Source: Marinomonas sp. THO17 (lineage in GTDB: Bacteria; Pseudomonadota; Gammaproteobacteria; Pseudomonadales; Marinomonadaceae). From it: a stretch of DNA of 64,000 nt. The notes under the pieces were generated by a model that was given only the letters and a program-made list of their open reading frames with translations, was not told the DNA's origin and ran no database searches. The stretch spans positions 1,120,501-1,184,500 of the forward strand of contig NZ_AP031575.1 in assembly GCF_040436405.1 (NCBI RefSeq), read 5' to 3'. The number at the start of each line of letters is the position of its first letter. Position 1 is the stretch's first letter. The translations under genes and the position numbers were made by a program. Below, one piece after another: positions 40,258 to 49,615 of the stretch.

Positions 40258-41154
40258 ATGTGGTTTAAAAATGCCCAAATATTCCAACTAAGTGACACGG
40301 AATCATTGGATACCAATGAGCTGATTCAAAAAATACCCGAGTTTCCATTACAGGAATGTGGTTCTCAGGAAGAATTTTCCTTCGGCTGGTTGCCCCTGAT
40401 TCGTAACAGTGAACAATGGAGTTTGGCGAGCGACCGCTGTCTTTTGTTTCGTGCCGGAAAAGAAGAAAAAGTCTTACCATCTGCCGTCGTGCGTGAAGAA
40501 CTGGAAGCCAAAGTGGCTGAGATCGAACTGATCGAAGGTCGCAAAGTCGGCCGCAAAGAAAAAGGCGACATGAAAGACGAACTGGTCTTCTCTTTGCGCC
40601 CGAAAGCCTTCTCTAAACGTTCTGATATTTGGGCCTACATTGACTTAAATGCCAAGATTTTGGTACTGAATAGCACCAATGCAGGCATGACAGAATTACT
40701 TTTTAAACAGTTGCAAACCACCCTTGGCAGCTTCCCAATGACCCCTTTACAGGCACAAGTGTCACCCGCTGGCCTAATGACCGACTGGCTAACGAAAAAT
40801 GACGTACCAGCTAGCCTAGAAACCGGTGAAGAATGCGAAATCCAAGACAGCTCAGAAGACAAAGCCAGCATCCGCTTTAAAGCGTTAGAACCGCTTTCTG
40901 AAGACGTCACCCGACATCTTGAACAAGGCATGTCCGTGAAAAATCTGGCGCTGCGTTGGACAGATAAAATGAGCTTTGTGCTACACGATGATCTCACCTT
41001 ACGTAAGATCAAATTTGACGACGCTCTAAAAGAAGCCGCTTTCAACGATTCTCAAGGGGGTGGCCTATCGGATATGGACGCAAACTTTTCTTTAATGTCA
41101 TTAACCATGAGAGAGTTTTTTGCGTCATTCAGCAACTGGTTTGAGATCAAATAG
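40258..41154 (+). CDS. rdgC: Recombination-associated protein RdgC
   Basis: A 298-residue ring-forming, non-specific DNA-binding protein that restrains RecA filament formation. It begins MWFKNAQIFQL as RdgC does and ends MREFFASFSNWFEI. SLRPKAFSKRSD matches the conserved internal FSLRP stretch. Likely co-transcribed with tdk. Confidence 0.95.
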   Translation: MWFKNAQIFQLSDTESLDTNELIQKIPEFPLQECGSQEEFSFGWLPLIRNSEQWSLASDRCLLFRAGKEEKVLPSAVVREELEAKVAEIELIEGRKVGRKEKGDMKDELVFSLRPKAFSKRSDIWAYIDLNAKILVLNSTNAGMTELLFKQLQTTLGSFPMTPLQAQVSPAGLMTDWLTKNDVPASLETGEECEIQDSSEDKASIRFKALEPLSEDVTRHLEQGMSVKNLALRWTDKMSFVLHDDLTLRKIKFDDALKEAAFNDSQGGGLSDMDANFSLMSLTMREFFASFSNWFEIK

Positions 41155-41331
41155 CCCCTCTCAAACTCAAGTGTTATCTTACTCCACAAGCCTTTTCCAC
41201 AGATTGCGTGGATAAGCTTGGGGAGAAAGCTCGGCAAGCCAGATAAGCTGGTATTGCGCCCTAAATAGCACACTAATTAGCCAGCCTTTCACAAGGCATT
41301 TGCGTGCCAATCTTGTATAGCGAGTGGATAA

Positions 41332-42495
41332 ATGACAAAACTCAAGCAAGAACAACAGATAGCCAAAAAAGTCACCTTGGTCGGTGCTATTTGGGATGCC
41401 CTGTTGGGCCTTGCCAAAATTCTTGCGGGTCATTTTTCTCACTCCAATGCTCTGCTGGCCGATGGCATTCATTCCTTGTCTGATCTGGTCACAGACATCT
41501 TTGTCTACTTCACTTCTGCCAATGCCCGCCGTGGGCCAGACGAAAATCATCCTTATGGGCATTTACGCTTTGAAACCCTTACCACAGTCGCATTAGGCTT
41601 CATCTTGATGTTAGTCGCAATTGGCATTGCCTTTGACGCCTTTGCTAGTGAAGGGCAAAACGCCCAATTTACTTGGTACGGTTTGGCCGCCATCCTCATC
41701 ACCATAGTGGTTAAAGAAGGCATCTTTCATTACACCAAACTGGCAGGTGAAAAGATTCAGAGCAAGATGCTGATCGCCAATGCCTGGCACAGTCGCAGTG
41801 ATGCTTTGTCGTCCGTGGCGGTATTGGCGGGTTTAGTGGGTATTTATCTGGGCATTCCTTGGGCCGATCTCGCCGCCGCAGTGGTTGTGGCCTTGCTGAT
41901 TGCCAAAATGGCCATTGGCATGATCTGGGAAAACCTTGCTGAATTGGTGGATACCGCACCCGATCCAAAGCTGATGGCGCAAATAAAAGACACGGCGAAT
42001 AGTCTAAAACACGTCATGGCACCACACGATATGCGCGCCCGTTCCATGGCAGGCAAAATCTATCTCGATATGCACATTCATGTGCCCAGCCACGCCACGG
42101 TAAGTGAAGGTCATTACCTTGGGGATTTGGTCGCCTACACTATCAAGCAAGCCCACCCACAAGTGGCCGATGTGATGGTTCATATTGATACCGACGACAG
42201 CATTCAAACCGACAGTTTCCGTGAGGAAAAAGGCAAACCACCGCAACTAAAACTGCCCGCTCGTCAGCAAATTTTGGCCGACTTAGGTTACTTATTAAGA
42301 GAGCACAAGGCTTACATAAACCTAGAGAATACCCGCTTGCATTATCTTAACAAGCAATTGGAAATGGAAATCATAGCACAAGCCGAGCAACTGCCGGTGG
42401 AGCAACAAGCGGCCGCCAGCCAGCAAATACTCTTCATTTTGAATCAAGTAAGCTATCTGCATCAGGCCAGTGTGCACTGGGTACACAACGCCTAA
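41332..42495 (+). CDS. Cation diffusion facilitator transporter with long C-terminal extension
   Basis: Inner-membrane Zn/Fe/Mn-type exporter of 387 residues. The metal site pairs are in ADGIHSLSDLVTD (TM2) and NAWHSRSDALSS (TM5). Six membrane segments occupy about residues 12-205. The usual cytoplasmic domain (MAGKIYLDMHIHVPSH...HPQVADVMVHIDTDD) is followed by about 95 extra residues. Metal specificity cannot be decided from these residues. It converges with rmuC. Confidence 0.88.
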   Translation: MTKLKQEQQIAKKVTLVGAIWDALLGLAKILAGHFSHSNALLADGIHSLSDLVTDIFVYFTSANARRGPDENHPYGHLRFETLTTVALGFILMLVAIGIAFDAFASEGQNAQFTWYGLAAILITIVVKEGIFHYTKLAGEKIQSKMLIANAWHSRSDALSSVAVLAGLVGIYLGIPWADLAAAVVVALLIAKMAIGMIWENLAELVDTAPDPKLMAQIKDTANSLKHVMAPHDMRARSMAGKIYLDMHIHVPSHATVSEGHYLGDLVAYTIKQAHPQVADVMVHIDTDDSIQTDSFREEKGKPPQLKLPARQQILADLGYLLREHKAYINLENTRLHYLNKQLEMEIIAQAEQLPVEQQAAASQQILFILNQVSYLHQASVHWVHNA

Positions 42496-42525
42496 TCGCT
42501 CATTGAATCAAACTCTTATTTTGAG

Positions 42526-42566
42526 CAGGCTTTGGAAAATCAATCCGTTTGATCTTCCAAAGCCTG
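42526..42566. repeat. Long hairpin across the rmuC stop codon
   Basis: CAGGCTTTGGAAAATCAA pairs with TTGATCTTCCAAAGCCTG, an 18-base stem with one mismatch and a four- to five-base loop. The right arm lies in the last rmuC codons and includes the stop (42540-42542), so the structure doubles as coding sequence and probable terminator between the convergent CDF and rmuC genes. Confidence 0.7.
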
Positions 42567-43847
42567 ATTAAGATGACCATCCGGTAAACTTTTACTGGTT
42601 TTAGCACCCATCTGTTTCAGCTTCTCGGCACGAGACAACAAATTGCCTCGCCCCGTCGTCAGCTTTTTCAACGCCGCATCGTGACTGCGATTCACCGCCT
42701 CTAGCTTGCTGCCAATGTCATCCATGTCTTGCACAAAGCCCGCAAATTTATCGTACATGGCTCCCGCTTGACGGGCGATCTCAATGGCATTTTGACTTTG
42801 TTTTTCATTGCGCCAAATGTTTTGCACCGTGCGCAATGTCGCTAATAAATTCGATGGCCCAACAATGATGATATTGTGTTCAAAGGCTTCACTGAACAAA
42901 CCATTGTCCGCTTGTAACGCCAAACCAAACGCCGCCTCAATGGGAATAAAGAGCAACACAAAATCTAATGACGACACGTCCGGTAGGTCATGATAAGACT
43001 TGGCACTCAGCTCCTTCATGTGGCGTCTTACCGCTTCCAAATGCTGCTTCAAAGCACGGCTCTTATCTTCCTCTGTTTGCGTTTCCATGTAAGCCAGATA
43101 GCTTACCAAGACCATTTTCGAATCCACCACAATTTGTTTATTGTCTGGCAGATGAATCACCACATCTGGCTGCAAGCGACGACCGTCCTCGGTCTGATAA
43201 GACGCCTGCACTTGATATTCACGGCCCTTTTCTAAGCCTGAGCGCTCTAAAATTCGCTCCAAAATCACCTCTCCCCAACCGCCTTGTAGCTTATTCTGCC
43301 CTTTTAGAGCGTGGGTAAGGTTGACCGCATCGTCACTGATTTTTTGATTGAGTTGTTGTAGATTTTTGATTTCTTTCGCCAAGGAGAAACGCTCGCGGGC
43401 TTCTTCTTGATAACTCTTTTCCACCCGTTCTTGAAATTTTTGAATCTGACTGCCCAGTGGGGTTAACAAAGAACCTAATTGACGCTCGTTCTCTTGCGCC
43501 AAATGACGACCTTGTTGCGCCATAATTTCATGGGCAAGCTGTTTAAATTCCACCTCATTTTGCTTTTTTTGTTCGCGATAAAAGGCTTCTTTTTCTTGCC
43601 ACACTTGTTGTGCCGCTGCAAATTGCTGCTCTAAGGTGATGGCTTCTTTCTCTAAATAATGTAATTGATCCTTCGACTGGGACAAAAGTCGTTGTAATTC
43701 TTCATTTTGTTGCAGAATTTTTGCCTGCTCCTGCTGCCACTTGCGACGCATAGCCTGTACAATAAGCAAGGCAACAAGAGACACCAACAGGGTCGCGGTA
43801 AAAAAACCAGAAAGCGCCCAAATGGATTGCCCAAGCCAATCAATCAT
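42540..43847 (-). CDS. rmuC: DNA recombination protein RmuC
   Basis: A 435-residue protein with an N-terminal membrane anchor (about residues 12-30), a long coiled coil (about 35-190) and a nuclease-fold domain with NKLQGGWGEVILERILERSGL, DVVIHLPDNKQIVVDSKM and LLFIPIEAAFG. RmuC limits inversions between short repeats. The gene runs against the CDF transporter and divergently from yigZ. Confidence 0.94.
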   Translation of the reverse strand: MIDWLGQSIWALSGFFTATLLVSLVALLIVQAMRRKWQQEQAKILQQNEELQRLLSQSKDQLHYLEKEAITLEQQFAAAQQVWQEKEAFYREQKKQNEVEFKQLAHEIMAQQGRHLAQENERQLGSLLTPLGSQIQKFQERVEKSYQEEARERFSLAKEIKNLQQLNQKISDDAVNLTHALKGQNKLQGGWGEVILERILERSGLEKGREYQVQASYQTEDGRRLQPDVVIHLPDNKQIVVDSKMVLVSYLAYMETQTEEDKSRALKQHLEAVRRHMKELSAKSYHDLPDVSSLDFVLLFIPIEAAFGLALQADNGLFSEAFEHNIIIVGPSNLLATLRTVQNIWRNEKQSQNAIEIARQAGAMYDKFAGFVQDMDDIGSKLEAVNRSHDAALKKLTTGRGNLLSRAEKLKQMGAKTSKSLPDGHLNQALEDQTD

Positions 43848-43968
43848 AAAATATACAACCTACTATTTTTAAAAAGAAAAGATTAAAGGATAAGAGACCT
43901 TTTAAGCACCAAAGTGATGTCAGCACCTTAGTGACGCATAATGGCCGAACAAGTCTTAGTAAGTTTAC

Positions 43969-44586
43969 ATGGATTACTATCTTAGCCCAACACACAGACA
44001 ACGCTTTGAACTGGAAATCAAAAACAGCCAGTTCATTACCACTGTCTGTCGTACTCAAGGCCGTGACGCAGCGAAACAATGCATAGATGAGATTAGAAAC
44101 GAATTTCCCGATGCTAATCACCATTGCTGGGCGTTCGTGGCAGGCGCGCCCAATAATGTTCACTTATGGGATCAAAGTGACGACGGCGAACCCAAAGGCA
44201 CGGCAGGCAAACCCATGTTGAACGTCTTACAGCACTCTGACTTTGGCGAAATCACCGTAGTGGTCACTCGCTATTTTGGCGGCATCAAATTGGGCGCAGG
44301 CGGTTTAGTAAGGGCTTACAGTCAAGCCGTACAAGAAGCCTTAACTCAAACCCTATATGAAAATGTTTACCCACGCCGCCCTGTGCAACTAAAAATCGCC
44401 TACCCTTTATTGGGCAAGGTAGAATATTGGCTAGAACAGAGCGATATTGAAGTCACCAACAAAACATACAGCGACAGCATCATTCTTGACCTTGCTGTCA
44501 TTGAACGTACTTGGCCAGAACAAAAGTCCGCCCTAACGGACCTCTGCCAAGGCAGCTTAACCTTAACAGAACTGGACAACGCATAA
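43969..44586 (+). CDS. yigZ: YigZ/IMPACT family protein
   Basis: A 205-residue UPF0029 protein. The conserved core DDGEPKGTAGKPMLNVL, VVVTRYFGGIKLGAGGLVRAYS is complete, followed by a C-terminal DUF1949 domain. The bacterial role is uncertain. The start at 43969 (MDYYLSP) gives the standard length. It ends two bases before rapA. Confidence 0.92.
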   Translation: MDYYLSPTHRQRFELEIKNSQFITTVCRTQGRDAAKQCIDEIRNEFPDANHHCWAFVAGAPNNVHLWDQSDDGEPKGTAGKPMLNVLQHSDFGEITVVVTRYFGGIKLGAGGLVRAYSQAVQEALTQTLYENVYPRRPVQLKIAYPLLGKVEYWLEQSDIEVTNKTYSDSIILDLAVIERTWPEQKSALTDLCQGSLTLTELDNA

Positions 44587-44588
44587 CC

Positions 44589-47417
44589 ATGTACCAAACT
44601 GGACAAAGATGGAGTAGCCGCAACGAGCCTGATCTCGGCGTCGGCATGATAGTCGAAAAACAAGCCAAATCCTTCACCCTGCACTTTGCTGATGCTGAAA
44701 CGGACCGTCAATACTCAAACGATCAAACCAGCTTGGTAAGACGCACCTTAACAGTGGGTGACCAACTGCATTTTCAAGACGAAACCTTCACCGTTTTAGA
44801 AGTGGAAGAAATCGATGGTTTGATCGAATATCGTGTCAGCGACGACGATGACTGGCTCGAAGAGTCCATAATTCAGTTCCCACGTAATGACAAGAACGAA
44901 TTGGATTCCTTACTGGCCTTATCCCCAGCCCGGCGCATGTGGTTTGACTTGCGCCGTCATACCCTAGAACACCAAGCCGCCAACGCCGCCTCACCAGTAC
45001 GCGGTTTAATGGGCCTCAAAGCCGAACTCTTGCCGCACCAAATTTACCTTGCCCATGACATTGCCAGTCGCCCCAAAGCCCGTGCTTTGCTGTGTGACGA
45101 AGTAGGCATGGGCAAAACCTTAGAAGCCGGCTTGATTCTGCACCAACGCCTACTCAATGGTTTATGCAAACGGGTTTTGATCCTGACGCCAACCAACCTA
45201 CAACACCAATGGTTAGTGGAAATGCTGCGTCGTTTTCATCAACCCTTTTCCCTCATCAATGAATCTGTCTACGAAGACTTCATGGAAGGCGACGATAACC
45301 CATTTGAGCAACAGCCTTTTGCCATTGCCCCCATTGATTGGGCCAGCCAACACCGCCACGCGGCGCAACACATGCTGTCTGCCGAGTGGGACATGGTGAT
45401 CGTTGACGAAGCGCACCACCTAGCTTGGCACCCAGACACCCCCAGCATGGGTTATCAACTTGTCGCCCGTTTGGCGGCGCAAAGCGAATCCCTCCTGTTG
45501 CTCAGTGCGACCCCCGAACAAACCGGTGAACGCGAGCACTTTTCGCGTTTGCAATTAATTGACCCAGACCACTACCACGACTTTGATCGTTACTTGGCGC
45601 AGCAACAAGAATTCAAACAAGCAGCGGAATTGGCAGAAAGTTTATTGCCTTACAGCCAAGAGAATCATGGCCTTGCTGCCAAAGATTGGACAGCAGCATT
45701 CGCTCAATACCTAGATGAAGTGCAAGGCAAAGACTGGTTTGCTCAACTGCAACAAAGCCAAGGCGCCACTCAGGTTAGTGCCGCGCAAGACGCCATTAAC
45801 TGGTTGATCGACCGTCATGGCACGGGCCGCGAAATGTTCCGTAATACCCGCGCTGCGGTAGGCGGTTTCCCCGACCGTTACCTGCACTCCTACCCACTGG
45901 AAAACAACGAATTTTTTGTCTCAGCCACACACCATGTGCAACCAGAGCATGAGGTGGCACACGGCCTATGGGAAAAAGACCCGCGTTGGGTCTGGCTGAG
46001 AGAATTCCTCGAATGTCAGGCGGACAAAGTCTTAGTCATTTGTCATACCGCTGACATGGCCCAGTGGCTTAACGATCAACTCACCTTTGCTGGCTTCCAA
46101 AGTGCCGACTTCCATGAGCAAATGCCACTCATTCACCGTGACCGTGCTGCCGCTTACTTTGCTGACGAAGACGGCGCGCAAATTCTTGTCTGTTCAGAAA
46201 TTGGCAGTGAGGGTCGTAACTTCCAATTCAGTCATCACTTAGTCATGTACGACTTACCTGAGCACCCTGACCTGCTAGAACAGCGCATTGGTCGTCTGGA
46301 CCGTTTAGGCCAGCTCAACGACGTACAAATCCACGTACCCTATCTCAAAGACAGCGTACAAGAACGCCTGTTTCACTGGTATCACCAGGCTCTTAATGCC
46401 TTCTGTCGCACTACAGGGTCTGGCGATAAGGTGGCGGAAGCCTTCCGCGAAAGCCTACACGCTTACTTGCATGGTCAGGACGATGACAGGGATTTACTTC
46501 AAGAAGCCCATGTTTACCATGAAGCCTTGTTGAAGCAGATGGACGAAGGTCGTAACCGCTTGTTGGAAATGAGTTCCTGCCGCCCTGAGCAAGCTCGCCA
46601 ATTGATTGATCAGATCAATCATCAAGCCACCAAGGGCTTGCACCATTACATTGAGCAAGTAACCCATGCGTTTAACATCTACGCCGATTGCCAAAATGAC
46701 GATGCTGATGCGGCTGCTTGGTTTATCCGCCCTTCTACCGACATGATGCTCGAAGCCCTGCCTGGCATCGAAGAAGAAGGCAAAATGCTGATGCTGGATC
46801 GTCGCCAAGCCAGCCAACGTGAAGACGTGGCCTTTGCCACTTGGGAGCATCCTCTCATCACCATGTTGATGGACGAAGTACAAGGTTTTGACTCAGGCAA
46901 ACTGACCTCTGCTATCCTGCCCATTGCCGCCTTACCAGAAGGCACAGTGTTGGTCGAAAGCATGTTCGTGATTGAAGCCACCGCACACCCGCGCCTCAAA
47001 CTGGCTCAGTCATTACCCATGACACCAATGTGGCAATTGTCCGACGCCAAAGGCAAGTTCCTACATCAGCAATTCACCGCTGACAAATGGTCTGAAAAAC
47101 TGAAAAGCGTGCCCAATCGCGTGGCAGAACAATGGGTTGCCGCCTTGCGAAAAGACCTAATCGAAGTGCTGCAAGCGCACCAATTGAATGCCCAAGATCA
47201 AGCGCGCCCTATTGTTCATGCAGCCAAGACGGCCTATCAGCATCGCTGTGAAAACGAAATCGACCGTCTGCGCGAACTCAAAGCCTACAACAGCTTAATT
47301 CGTGATGAAGACATCGACGCCTTGGAAAACAACATGCAAGAAGGTTTAGTGCGCATTGATGAACATCAGATTCGCCTAGACGCGATTCGCATCATCTTGA
47401 CCACCAAACCGGAATAA
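44589..47417 (+). CDS. rapA: RNA polymerase-associated ATPase RapA
   Basis: SWI/SNF-family protein of 942 residues that binds RNA polymerase and recycles it after transcription. Walker A is LCDEVGMGKTLEAGL, the DEAH box is VIVDEAHHLAWH, and the helicase C half has VCSEIGSEGRNFQFSHHLV with LEQRIGRLDRLGQ. N-terminal Tudor-like domains precede. The ATG at 44589 follows the yigZ stop directly. It is followed after four bases by rluA. Confidence 0.95.
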   Translation: MYQTGQRWSSRNEPDLGVGMIVEKQAKSFTLHFADAETDRQYSNDQTSLVRRTLTVGDQLHFQDETFTVLEVEEIDGLIEYRVSDDDDWLEESIIQFPRNDKNELDSLLALSPARRMWFDLRRHTLEHQAANAASPVRGLMGLKAELLPHQIYLAHDIASRPKARALLCDEVGMGKTLEAGLILHQRLLNGLCKRVLILTPTNLQHQWLVEMLRRFHQPFSLINESVYEDFMEGDDNPFEQQPFAIAPIDWASQHRHAAQHMLSAEWDMVIVDEAHHLAWHPDTPSMGYQLVARLAAQSESLLLLSATPEQTGEREHFSRLQLIDPDHYHDFDRYLAQQQEFKQAAELAESLLPYSQENHGLAAKDWTAAFAQYLDEVQGKDWFAQLQQSQGATQVSAAQDAINWLIDRHGTGREMFRNTRAAVGGFPDRYLHSYPLENNEFFVSATHHVQPEHEVAHGLWEKDPRWVWLREFLECQADKVLVICHTADMAQWLNDQLTFAGFQSADFHEQMPLIHRDRAAAYFADEDGAQILVCSEIGSEGRNFQFSHHLVMYDLPEHPDLLEQRIGRLDRLGQLNDVQIHVPYLKDSVQERLFHWYHQALNAFCRTTGSGDKVAEAFRESLHAYLHGQDDDRDLLQEAHVYHEALLKQMDEGRNRLLEMSSCRPEQARQLIDQINHQATKGLHHYIEQVTHAFNIYADCQNDDADAAAWFIRPSTDMMLEALPGIEEEGKMLMLDRRQASQREDVAFATWEHPLITMLMDEVQGFDSGKLTSAILPIAALPEGTVLVESMFVIEATAHPRLKLAQSLPMTPMWQLSDAKGKFLHQQFTADKWSEKLKSVPNRVAEQWVAALRKDLIEVLQAHQLNAQDQARPIVHAAKTAYQHRCENEIDRLRELKAYNSLIRDEDIDALENNMQEGLVRIDEHQIRLDAIRIILTTKPE

Positions 47418-47421
47418 CTCA

Positions 47422-48060
47422 GTGATCGACGACCCTTCCTTATTGGAGATACTGTACGAAGATGACTGGTTCGCCGTCATCAACAAACCAGCAAACTGCT
47501 TGTCTGTGCCCGGTCGTGGCCCAGACAAGCAAGACTCCATCCTCCATCGAGCTGAGCAAACCTTCGGCCAAGCCTTTGCCATTCATCGCTTAGACGAAGC
47601 CACCTCTGGCTTAATCTTGGTGGCCAAAACCCACGACTGCCAAAAGCGCATGTACGCCCATTTTCGTGAGCGAGAAGTGAAAAAAGAATACCGCGCCCTG
47701 CTGCGTGGTCGCCTCCAAGGCGAACACGGTGAAGTGCGCAAACCCCTTCGCTGTGACTGGCCGAACCGCCCTAGACAAATCGTCTGCACCGACCAATGGA
47801 GCAAAGACGCCATCACCTTCTGGCAAGTACTCGACTACCAAGACAACACCACCCGCGTGCGACTCACCCCATACACAGGCCGCTCGCACCAACTGCGCGT
47901 CCACATGCAAAGCCTAGGGCATAGCATCATAGGCGACGAATTCTACGATCCAGAATATTCCAGCGCGGATGAAAGATTGCTGCTGCACGCCTATCGATTG
48001 GAGTTTCGTCATCCTTTTACTGGGGCATGGGTGGCGTTTGTGGCACCAATTCCTTTTTAG
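47422..48060 (+). CDS. rluA: RluA-type pseudouridine synthase
   Basis: A 212-residue enzyme making pseudouridine at 23S rRNA position 746 and tRNA position 32 (family knowledge). The catalytic Asp is in AIHRLDEATSGLILV. LRCDWPNRPRQIVC and TGRSHQLRVHMQSLGH follow E. coli RluA closely. The start is GTG at 47422. It is the last housekeeping gene before the repeat-flanked island. Confidence 0.92.
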   Translation: MIDDPSLLEILYEDDWFAVINKPANCLSVPGRGPDKQDSILHRAEQTFGQAFAIHRLDEATSGLILVAKTHDCQKRMYAHFREREVKKEYRALLRGRLQGEHGEVRKPLRCDWPNRPRQIVCTDQWSKDAITFWQVLDYQDNTTRVRLTPYTGRSHQLRVHMQSLGHSIIGDEFYDPEYSSADERLLLHAYRLEFRHPFTGAWVAFVAPIPF

Positions 48061-48063
48061 GGG

Positions 48064-48700
48064 TTTTGTTTTGCCCGATATTTTGTGAGTTCCTCGGTTT
48101 GGCTTTGGTTGGGGAGGTTTTTTTAGTCTCTGCCCGAGGGAACTTATGTTTCCTCGAAATGGCTTTGGTTGGGGAGCTTTTTTCCGCCCTGCTAGGCGGG
48201 TAACTTTTGTCTAGCGCCACAAAAGTAATCAAAAGGCCGCTTAAATCCTTTCGCGCAATCGGGATCGCGTCGAGGGTTACCTCAAGAAGCGAATTATCTC
48301 TTTTTACGTTTAAAAGCGTTTCACACCTGATGAACTCTCATGTCTCCTCCCCTTTCCAAGGGGAGGGTTAGGGTGGGGTTAGCCCAGCAACCAAAAATTC
48401 ACTTTGCCTGAGGGTATTCTGGATTCTTCTCATTGGCTTTGTTTGGGGAGCTTTTTTCCGCCCTGCTGGGCGGGTAACTTTTGTCTAGCGCCACAAAAGT
48501 AACCAAAAAGTCGCTTTTATCCTTTCGCGCAATCGGGATCGCGTCGAGGATTTTCACCAGTGGCTCGTTACCTCTTTTTACTTTTAAAAGCGCTTCACAC
48601 CTGACAAAATCTCAAGATCCTTCCCATTACCTAAAAGAAAACTTCTTCAAGGGGCTAGGATGGGGTTAGCCCAGCAACTTCAGACAAATTCAAAGTAAAC
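48064..48700. repeat. Left flanking complex repeat block of the cassette island
   Basis: Begins with TTTTGCCCGATATTTTGTGAG, then about 60-base units built on GGCTTTGGTTGGGGAGCTTTTTT, then two longer units (from about 48161 and 48435) containing a CCGCC...GGCGGG hairpin, an ACTTTTGT...ACAAAAGT hairpin, CTTTCGCGCAATCGGGATCG, CTCTTTTTACGTTTAAAAGC and a CCTCCCCTTT.CAAGGGGAGG hairpin leading to GGGTTAGCCCAGCAA. The same modules recur at 56073-56960. No coding capacity is believable here. Confidence 0.85.
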
Positions 48701-48712
48701 CGCGAAAAAATG

Positions 48713-48741
48713 TAGGTCTGATAAGCGCAGCGCCATCAGAC
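48713..48741. repeat. REP-like hairpin
   Basis: TAGGTCTGATAAGCGCAGCGCCATCAGAC folds with GTCTGAT/ATCAGAC arms. It resembles the REP palindrome theme (GGTCGGATAAG...CATCCGAC) of enteric bacteria. About 45 bases further, ACAACTT/AAGTTGT followed by six T (48785-48816) makes a second hairpin whose near copy is at 56536-56562. Confidence 0.6.
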
Positions 48742-49044
48742 AAAATTTGTGTGCCTAGGCGTTAAAAAAACAACGAGTTGAAACACAACTTAAAATAACA
48801 ATAAAAGTTGTTTTTTGGTGTTTATAGTGCCTGAAACTAAATATTTAGGGATAGTCGACAAGTTGTTTTCACTAAATTTGTGTTGAAAGGATATGATTCA
48901 CTAGAAGCAAGTAAAGTTAAAAAACAGGAAGAAATACATCACAAACTCCTTGTGTATATGTTTAAAAAAACTGTACAAATATACAGTTTATTTTTTGAGT
49001 TGCCAATTTTTGGCTCGCTTTGCCTGATAAATAATCACAGTATT

Positions 49045-49168
49045 GCGCGTTTGCGCTGGTAGAAAAATAAAAAGTCTTTTAGTATCAATGGATAAGAATA
49101 TCCATAGTAAAAATAACGCGCTGTGGATAAATGGAATAACGCGCATGCGCACTATTAAAATGTTATGC
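49045..49168 (+). repeat. Repeated cassette leader, copy 1
   Basis: Runs from GCGCGTTTGCGCTGG through TTTTAGTATCAATGGATAAGAAT to CGCGCATGCGCACTATTAAAA, ending on GTTATGC, the cassette junction in front of the DUF3144 gene. A longer second copy is at 53591-53834. Confidence 0.65.
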
Positions 49169-49183
49169 ATCAAAGAGGAATTC

Positions 49184-49480
49184 ATGCAAGAAGTAGACGA
49201 AGAGTTTTACGATCGAGCTGATACACATATTCACTTATCTAATGATCAAATAAATGAAAAAGTTGGCATGGGTAAAGTGAGCGCATCAAATATGTATGCT
49301 ACTGCCAGGTTTAATGCCTGGGTTAGTGCCTGCGGTTGGCAATCAGGCCAAGAAATGGCCGAAGCCAAGGAAGAAACTCTCGAATATTTCGTCGCCGAGT
49401 ACCGAAAGATGCTCGAAGATAATCTTAACGACTATATCGATAATTTCGAGTCCTATATGCAGGTAAACAAAAATGCATAA
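49184..49480 (+). CDS. DUF3144 family cassette protein
   Basis: A 98-residue acidic protein matching DUF3144 along its length: EEFYDRADTHIHLSNDQ, GKVSASNMYATARFNAWV and EYFVAEYRKMLEDNLNDYIDNFESYM. Function of the family is unknown. The ATG at 49184 follows AGAGGAATTC; upstream in-frame starts would include cassette-junction sequence. Its TAA lies within the following attC site (GCATAAC), the normal arrangement in integron cassettes. Confidence 0.85.
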   Translation: MQEVDEEFYDRADTHIHLSNDQINEKVGMGKVSASNMYATARFNAWVSACGWQSGQEMAEAKEETLEYFVAEYRKMLEDNLNDYIDNFESYMQVNKNA

Positions 49481-49570
49481 CAAGGCGCATCACAAATTGC
49501 CGCTATGCGGCAAGGACGCTCAATACGTGGCTTCGCCACTCCAATCGCGCCTGTGTGCGCGGCGTTAGGG
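49475..49570 (+). repeat. attC-like recombination site 1
   Basis: From GCATAAC to GTTAGGG (96 bases). Outer arms GGCGC...GCGCGGCG pair, with inner hairpins TTGCCGC/GCGGCAA and GTGGC/GCCAC. Confidence 0.8.
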
Positions 49571-49615
49571 CTCCCTCAAGTAGGATATTCCTCAAAATAT
49601 TTAAAGGTATGTAAA

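Noticed and set aside
41200-41330. DnaA-box-like TTATCCACG and TTATCCACT before the CDF gene, and TTATCCACA at 49123-49131
   Set aside because: Single near-matches are expected by chance; no origin-type cluster or AT-rich unwinding element is present.
49505-49615. Longer N-terminus for the restriction endonuclease
   Set aside because: These codons lie in the attC site; the family core begins later.
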